The notes beneath the pieces are model-generated. The model did not search any database, had not been told where the DNA came from, and saw only the letters and a list, made by a program, of their open reading frames with translations. A DNA stretch of 64,000 bases from Microbacterium sp. BH-3-3-3 (GTDB taxonomy: Bacteria; Actinomycetota; Actinomycetes; Actinomycetales; Microbacteriaceae). The translations under genes and the position numbers were made by a program. Location: positions 3,348,001 to 3,412,000 of the forward strand of contig NZ_CP017674.1 of assembly GCF_001792815.1 (NCBI RefSeq), given 5' to 3'. Each line of letters begins with the position of its first letter. Position 1 is the first letter of the stretch. Shown here piece by piece: positions 59,043 through 64,000 of the stretch.

Positions 59043-60496
59043 CCGAGGCACGGTTCTTCGACGACGACGGCACTCCCGCGCTGGAGCTCAGCGGAACGGG
59101 TGCCCGTCCGGCATCCGTCGATCTGGTCGGGGCGCGGGCCCGATCGACCGGGCGCCTGCACGGACGGGGGCGCACCTGGCGCGCGGTCATCCCCCTGCGG
59201 GCCGCGCGGTGGGGTGGATCGGCGCTGCCCCTGCCGTCGGGCCGGTACCGCGTGCGCATCGACGCGGACGGGGCTCCGGATGCCGCGCCTCCGGCGACGA
59301 CCCTGCCGGAGGTCGCCCTTCCGGGGCTCCGCGCGGCGTTGTCGGACGGCACGGTCGTCATCGGCCCTCCCGGTGACCCCGCCGACCGCACGCCCGCGGG
59401 CCAGGCCGCTCTCGAGCGCCGATACGCGCGCGAGCGCGACCCGCTCGAGAACGCCGTGTTCTTCGAGAGCTTCTACGGCCGCACCGCCGGCTGCAACCCG
59501 CTCGCGATCGACCGCGAGCTCGCCCGCGTGGCACCGGGGGTGACCCGTTACTGGAGCGTCGTCGACCACTCCGTCGACGTGCCCGCCGGAGCCGTCGCCG
59601 TCGTCGAGGGGAGCCCCGAGTGGTGGCGTGCCCGAGGGGTGTCGCGCCTGCTCGTGGTCAACGACTGGCTGCGGCGCCGGTTCGTGCGCCGCCGCGGGCA
59701 GGTCGTGCTGCAGACCTGGCACGGCACGCCCCTCAAGCGCCTCGCGCTGCACCGGCCCGGGTTCGACCCGCGTCGTGCGCTCGCGGTGCTGCGCGAGAGC
59801 CGCCGGTGGAACGTGCTGCTCGCGCAGAGCCCGTACGCGGCGCGCGTGCTCACCCGCGCCTACGCGTTCCTGCGCCGACCGGTGTGGATCGAGGGCTACC
59901 CGCGCAACGACGCCCTGCGCACCGACGACGGCGCTCTCACGCGTCGACGCCTCGGCATCGGCCCCGACGAACGGGTGCTGCTGTACGCCCCCACCTGGCG
60001 CGACGACCGCGAGGCCATGGTCGACTTCGTCGACCCGGCGGCCCTCGCCCGCGCCGCCGACGCCGTGGTGCTCGTGCGCGGCCACACGCGCACCCTGCAC
60101 CCGGGCCGAGACGCCGACGGTGCGCGGGTCATCGACGTCACCGGGTACCCCGACACCAGCCGCCTGCTCGCCGTCGCCGACGCACTGATCACCGACTACT
60201 CCTCGGTGATGTTCGACTTCAGCGTCACGGGCAAACCCCTGTACTTCCTCGTGCCCGACCTCGAGCACTACCGGGGCGAGCTGCGCGGGTTCTACTTCGA
60301 CCTTCTCGACGCCGCACCCGGGCCCGTCGTGCGCACGCAGCACGAGTTGGAGCGAGCCCTGGCCGAGGTCGACCCCGACGTCTTCACCGAGCGGTACGCG
60401 CGCTGGCAGCGCGAGTTCACCGCCCGTGACGACGGGCGCGCCGCCGAACGCGTCGTGGCGCGCATCCTCGACCAGGGCTTCGTCGACCGCGCCTGA
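59039..60496 (+). CDS. CDP-glycerol glycerophosphotransferase family protein (2) with N-terminal extension
   Basis: 485 residues. The first about 100 residues form a beta-rich extension (FFDDDGTPALELSGTGARP) not seen in neighbour 1. The catalytic part carries VLQTWHGTPLKRLALHRPGF, RVLLYAPTWRDDRE, LVRGHTRTLHPG and ALITDYSSVMFDFSVTGKPLYFLVPDLEHY. It could extend or initiate the polymer started by protein 1. ATGA overlap with the previous gene indicates coupling. Confidence 0.9.
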   Translation: MTEARFFDDDGTPALELSGTGARPASVDLVGARARSTGRLHGRGRTWRAVIPLRAARWGGSALPLPSGRYRVRIDADGAPDAAPPATTLPEVALPGLRAALSDGTVVIGPPGDPADRTPAGQAALERRYARERDPLENAVFFESFYGRTAGCNPLAIDRELARVAPGVTRYWSVVDHSVDVPAGAVAVVEGSPEWWRARGVSRLLVVNDWLRRRFVRRRGQVVLQTWHGTPLKRLALHRPGFDPRRALAVLRESRRWNVLLAQSPYAARVLTRAYAFLRRPVWIEGYPRNDALRTDDGALTRRRLGIGPDERVLLYAPTWRDDREAMVDFVDPAALARAADAVVLVRGHTRTLHPGRDADGARVIDVTGYPDTSRLLAVADALITDYSSVMFDFSVTGKPLYFLVPDLEHYRGELRGFYFDLLDAAPGPVVRTQHELERALAEVDPDVFTERYARWQREFTARDDGRAAERVVARILDQGFVDRA

Positions 60497-60557
60497 TGCC
60501 CTCGCTGATGCCCGCGCCTCATGAGAGCGACCGGACGCCTCGACGAACGGGGCAGGG

Positions 60558-61640
60558 CTAGGGCAGAGGCGTGTTCCGGCCGTCCAGGCGCGACGTGTCG
60601 ACGGTGTCGCGCGCACCGCGCACGAGCGCCCACACGAACCCGAGCCCCCACGAGACGTGCATCGACGGCAGCACGGCGGCCGTCCACGCCTTGTCGCGCC
60701 ACCCGCGGCCGCCGCCCCGACCGAGAGCGACGAGGGCGATGAGCAGGGCGTACCCGGCGACCGGCAGATGCAGCACCCAGGAGCGCCCCCGCCGACGGCG
60801 GCCGAGCTGCACGCCGGCCGTCACCGCCGAGACCGCCGCCGCGCCCACGAGCGCCGGGGGAGCGAAGTACCGCAGGGAGTTGCCGCGCCCGTAGCGGCGC
60901 ACGAGCTCGCCCCGCCATGCCCCCGTGGCGCGGAACTGGCGCACGAGTCGCGTCCAGCTCTCGCGCGGCCAGTAGACCGCTTCGAGCCGCGGGTCGAACC
61001 AGACGCGGTACCCGGCGCGCCGGATGCGCAGGTTCAGCTCCCAGTCCTCGCCGCGGCGGATGCTCTCATCGAACAATCCGACCTCGTCGAGCACCGCACG
61101 CCGCATGACGCCGAGGTACGCCGACTCGGCGGGGCCCTCCTCGGTGCCGCCGTGGTACGCACCCCCGCCCAGGCCGACGCGGGAGTTGTAGGCCCGGGCG
61201 ACGGCGCGCTGGAAGGGGGAGCGCCCGTCGGCGCGCATCACTCCGCCGACGTTCGCGGCCTGCACCCGCGCGAGGGTCCGCAGCGCTCGCCGCGCGTAGC
61301 CCGAGGCCAGTTCGGAGTGGGCGTCGACGCGGACGATCGTGGGGTACCGGCTGGCGCGGATGGCCCGATTCAGCCCCACGGGGATGTCGGCGGCGGGGTT
61401 CTCGATCAGCACGATGCGGTCGTCGGCATCCGCCAGTTCTCGAGCGAGGGCGTCGGTCCCGTCGGTGGAGGGTCCGAGGGCCACGACCAGCTCGACGGGT
61501 CCGGGGACGTCCTGCGCGAGGGTGGAGGCGACGGCGCGACGCAGGTACCGCTGCTCGTTGAGCACGGGCATGACGAAGCTCACGCCGGCATCGTCGGGAG
61601 GAACGGGCGCGTCTCTTTCGCCGGGGGTCGAAAGGGGCAT
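60558..61640 (-). CDS. Glycosyltransferase family 2 with C-terminal membrane segments
   Basis: 360 residues. GT2 fold: VSFVMPVLNEQRYLRRAVAST, VVALGPSTDGTDALA, VRVDAHSELASGYAR (DxD-like), and GEDWELNLRIRRAGYRVWFDP (acceptor/base motif). Two C-terminal membrane helices (LVGAAAVSAVTAGVQL; VLHLPVAGYALLIALVAL) follow. The ending resembles ExoA/succinoglycan-type enzymes. It is divergent from the third CDP-glycerol transferase with 42 bases between ATGs, so both likely serve the same envelope polymer. CAGGAT six bases upstream may give a leaderless mRNA. Confidence 0.88.
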   Translation of the reverse strand: MPLSTPGERDAPVPPDDAGVSFVMPVLNEQRYLRRAVASTLAQDVPGPVELVVALGPSTDGTDALARELADADDRIVLIENPAADIPVGLNRAIRASRYPTIVRVDAHSELASGYARRALRTLARVQAANVGGVMRADGRSPFQRAVARAYNSRVGLGGGAYHGGTEEGPAESAYLGVMRRAVLDEVGLFDESIRRGEDWELNLRIRRAGYRVWFDPRLEAVYWPRESWTRLVRQFRATGAWRGELVRRYGRGNSLRYFAPPALVGAAAVSAVTAGVQLGRRRRGRSWVLHLPVAGYALLIALVALGRGGGRGWRDKAWTAAVLPSMHVSWGLGFVWALVRGARDTVDTSRLDGRNTPLP

Positions 61641-61670
61641 CCGTCGATCCTGTCACGAGAGGCTGGCCGG

Positions 61671-61676
61671 TACCCT
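61671..61676 (+). promoter_or_regulatory. -10 hexamer for third glycerophosphotransferase gene
   Basis: TACCCT ends six bases before the ATG at 61683. Confidence 0.5.
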
Positions 61677-61682
61677 GGAACG

Positions 61683-62936
61683 ATGCCCCTCGCCCGCGAC
61701 ACCCGGCTCGCTGTGGGCCTCCTCCGCAAAGCCCTCGCCACCCGACGCGCTCGCCGCGACCTGCGCGCGGCGCTCGACGCCCGCGGTCCACTGCCCGAGG
61801 GGCGGTTCCGCGTCGCGGTGTACTTCGCCGACGGCGCCGCGAACATGTACCAGATGCGGCAGTGGTACGCGCCCCTGCAGCACCTGGCGGAACGCTGGCC
61901 GGTCGTCGTCATCAGCCGGGCGATCCGCGGCGCCGACGCGCTCCTGCGCGACGATGCTCTGCCGGTCGCGTACGCGCCGACGATCGCCGACGTCGAGCGG
62001 GTGCTGAGCGAGCAGGACATCCGCGTGGTGTTCTACGTCAACCAGAACACCCGCAACTTCCAGATGTTCCGCTACGGGCGGCGCTGGCACGTGTTCATCA
62101 ACCACGGCGAGTCCGACAAGATGTACATGACCACGAACCAGGTGACGGCGTACGACTACGCCTTCGTCGCCGGAAACGCGGCCCGCGAGCGGCTGTCGCG
62201 GGAGCTGTGGGACTACGACCTCGACCGCCGCACGTTCTCGATCGGGCGCCCGCAGGCCGACCACTACGGTGGTGAGCCGCCGTTCCCGCCCGACGAGCGC
62301 ACCGTGGTGCTGTACGCCCCCACGTGGGAGGGCGACCGGCCCTCGGCGCGGTACGGCTCGGTCGTCACCCACGGGGAGTCGCTCGTCGCGGCCCTGCTCG
62401 CGACGGGACGTCATCGCGTGATCTACCGCCCGCACCCGCGGTCGGGAATCGTCGATCCGGCGTACGGGGCGGCGAACGCCCGCATCGCGGCGGCACTTCA
62501 GGCCGCGAACCGCGCCGACCCCGGCGCGGGCCACGTGCACGACACCGGCGCCGAGATGGGCTGGCAGCTCACCACGGCCGACCTCGCGGTGGTCGACATC
62601 TCGGCGATGGTCTACGACCGTCTCGCCGTGGGCAAGCCCTTGCTCATCACGCGGCCCGTGGACCCCGCGGCCGTCGTCGACGAGGGCGGCTACCTGTCGG
62701 CGTGTGAATGGCTGGATGCCGCGGCATCCGGCGACATCGTCGGACACGCCGAGCGCGTGCTCGACGACCCCGCGTCGGGTGAGCGTCTCGCGCACTGGGT
62801 GCGGCACTACTTCGGCGACACCACGCCGGGATCGGCCACCGTCCGGTTCGAGGCGGCGGTGGCCGAGCTCATGACGCGCTGGGACACCTGGCACGCGCGC
62901 GAAGAATCGCGCGACGACACCCCGCCCTCGGACTGA
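61683..62936 (+). CDS. CDP-glycerol glycerophosphotransferase family protein (3)
   Basis: 417 residues. More divergent than the two upstream paralogues: the WHG motif is replaced by WHVFINHGESDKMYMTTNQ, followed by VVLYAPTWEGDRPSARYG, VIYRPHPRSGIVDP and LAVVDISAMVYDRLAVGKPLLI. The usual TDYSS is VDISA here. It matches TagF-type proteins seen in actinobacterial envelope loci, where glycerol or other polyol phosphates are transferred. The substrate is unknown. Confidence 0.85.
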   Translation: MPLARDTRLAVGLLRKALATRRARRDLRAALDARGPLPEGRFRVAVYFADGAANMYQMRQWYAPLQHLAERWPVVVISRAIRGADALLRDDALPVAYAPTIADVERVLSEQDIRVVFYVNQNTRNFQMFRYGRRWHVFINHGESDKMYMTTNQVTAYDYAFVAGNAARERLSRELWDYDLDRRTFSIGRPQADHYGGEPPFPPDERTVVLYAPTWEGDRPSARYGSVVTHGESLVAALLATGRHRVIYRPHPRSGIVDPAYGAANARIAAALQAANRADPGAGHVHDTGAEMGWQLTTADLAVVDISAMVYDRLAVGKPLLITRPVDPAAVVDEGGYLSACEWLDAAASGDIVGHAERVLDDPASGERLAHWVRHYFGDTTPGSATVRFEAAVAELMTRWDTWHAREESRDDTPPSD

Positions 62937-62948
62937 GGCTCCGAGCCG

Positions 62949-64000
62949 TCACTCCAGCGGAGCGAGCCGACCGATCGCGGCGAGGGGGATGCCGACCCAG
63001 TCGGGGCGGTTGCGCGTCTCGTAGATCGCCTCGTAGACGGCTTTGTCGAGTTCGAACGCGGCACGCAGCGTCTCGTCGTCCGTGCTCTGGGGGCCGGCGG
63101 TCTCGGCGTAGCCGTCGAGGAACGCCTGCTGGGCGGCGATGACCCACGCGCGCACCGCGGCGCCGTCGTCGTCGGCCACGGCGCCCGAGACGTAGTCGAA
63201 CGAACGCAGCATGCCGGCGACGTCGCGCACGGCGACGTCGGGCTGCAGCCGTTCCGCGATGGGACGCAGCGGCTCGCCCTCGAAGTCCAGCAGCACCCAG
63301 CCGTTGCGAGGGGTGTCGAGCACCTGACCGAGGTGCAGGTCGCCGTGCACGCGCTGCAGTGCCGGCCAGGGGGCGGTGGCGGCCGCGGCGTACACGGCAC
63401 GGATGCGGTCGGCGTACGGCTCCAGCGCCGGGACCTCGGCGAGGGCGATCGACAGGCGTCGCTCCCACGCACCGACCACGGCCGCGCGGTCCTCGGCGTC
63501 GGGCTCACGCGTGGGGAACGCCCGCGCGAGGGAGACGTGCATGCCGGCGACGCTCGCGCCGAGCGCGTGGGCGCGCGCAGCGAAGTCGTCGTCGGCCGCC
63601 GCGGCGTCGAGGGCGACGCGCCAGGCGTCCTCGACGCCGTCGAAGAACTCCTGCGCGAAGGCGAGCGACCCGCTGACGGGAACGCCCTCGGGCGTCACCC
63701 ATGATCCGCGCACCTCGCCGATCGCGGCGGGCACGAACGCCGCACCGGCGGCAGCGAGAGCCGACTGCAGCTCCACGTCGGGGTTGATGCCCGGATGCAC
63801 CTGCCGGAAGAGCTTGCAGATCACGGGAAGGCCGGCATCGTCGGGCCGGAAGATGAGCGAGGTGTTCGACTGTTCGCCGCTTAGCACGCGGGCGGTGGCG
63901 CGGGGCGCAGGCGCCTCACCGTCCGGCGAGGCGAGGGCGAAGGCGGTGAGGCCGTCGTCGGGGGTTCCCGCTGCTCCGCCGCGAGTGACCCAGGAGTACA
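62949..64000 (-). CDS. mak: Maltokinase, partial (5' end beyond window)
   Basis: The last 350 codons are present; the frame is open to the window edge. VLSGEQSNTSLIFRPDDAGLPVICKLFRQVHPGINPDVELQSAL is the actinobacterial maltokinase signature (QSNTS, CKLFR with the ATP lysine). The catalytic loop RVHGDLHLGQVL and the metal-binding WVLLDFEGEPLRPIAER are intact. It phosphorylates maltose to maltose-1-phosphate, the donor for GlgE-mediated alpha-glucan synthesis, linking trehalose to glycogen. Confidence 0.93.
   Translation of the reverse strand, partial: YSWVTRGGAAGTPDDGLTAFALASPDGEAPAPRATARVLSGEQSNTSLIFRPDDAGLPVICKLFRQVHPGINPDVELQSALAAAGAAFVPAAIGEVRGSWVTPEGVPVSGSLAFAQEFFDGVEDAWRVALDAAAADDDFAARAHALGASVAGMHVSLARAFPTREPDAEDRAAVVGAWERRLSIALAEVPALEPYADRIRAVYAAAATAPWPALQRVHGDLHLGQVLDTPRNGWVLLDFEGEPLRPIAERLQPDVAVRDVAGMLRSFDYVSGAVADDDGAAVRAWVIAAQQAFLDGYAETAGPQSTDDETLRAAFELDKAVYEAIYETRNRPDWVGIPLAAIGRLAPLE

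Overview
The window is one contiguous stretch of very GC-rich, gene-dense actinobacterial chromosome. Gene content and order point to a pigmented member of the Microbacteriaceae, most likely Microbacterium: a C50 carotenoid operon, AdnAB recombination helicases, UPF0182/YlbL neighbours, DUF3107/DUF3117 proteins and maltokinase. This is inferred from family content, not from a database search. Many genes abut through ATGA or GTGA overlaps. A large share appear to be read from leaderless transcripts, with a TANNNT -10 hexamer usually six bases before the start codon.

Layout. 1-7300: 3' end of typA, a first array of hairpin repeats, an XRE-cupin regulator facing azlCD, ferredoxin fdxA with dapC, and citrate synthase gltA. 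7300-12000: dapD and dapE (divergent, lysine/DAP pathway), a PIG-V-like membrane mannosyltransferase, a DUF3117 mini-protein, an O-methyltransferase and tatB. 12000-21000: Mrp ATPase, DUF1003 and MgtE-N/CBS proteins in one overlapping operon, a general-stress protein with a small hydrolase, gamma-glutamyltransferase with Xaa-Pro aminopeptidase, and an endonuclease/exonuclease/phosphatase. 21000-25100: PHP phosphoesterase, DEAD-box RNA helicase, ferritin-like protein, a small membrane protein and DUF3107.

25300-42810 is a conserved actinobacterial block: adnA-adnB, a phosphotransferase, nudC, uvrD2, a ThiF/TOMM-like orphan, a DUF2342 metalloprotease-like protein, the YlbL-type PDZ/S16 protease and UPF0182. 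It resembles Rv3193c-Rv3202c of M. tuberculosis, but whiB7 is absent between uvrD2 and its downstream neighbours.

42878-43614 holds a second, larger array of the same hairpin repeat. 43684-49863 is a seven-gene C50 carotenoid operon (idi-idsA-crtB-crtI-crtYe-crtYf-crtEb) with a divergent MarR regulator (crtR-like) and a palindromic operator between them. 49847-53293 is a SUMF1/SMP30/cupin cluster interrupted by a ~1.3-kb lower-GC insertion. The insertion is flanked by a perfect 50-bp direct repeat and carries a secreted protein and a PLDc_N-like membrane protein. 53441-53514 is initiator tRNA-fMet. 53775-57649 holds a nitrilase-family amidase, an aminotransferase and an HtrA protease. 57750-62936 is a teichoic-acid-like polymer locus (three CDP-glycerol glycerophosphotransferase family proteins and a GT2). 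The window ends inside a maltokinase gene.

Most unusual items: (a) two arrays (3 and 5 units) of a ~60-bp dyad with a constant 18-nt centre, repeating every ~166 bp, both between convergent genes; (b) the 50-bp-repeat-bounded insertion that re-supplied the 5' end of the gene it split from its operon; (c) a 71-nt three-step perfect palindrome after gltA; (d) a matched GTCAA/TTGAC element at the same offset upstream of the SMP30 and cupin genes.
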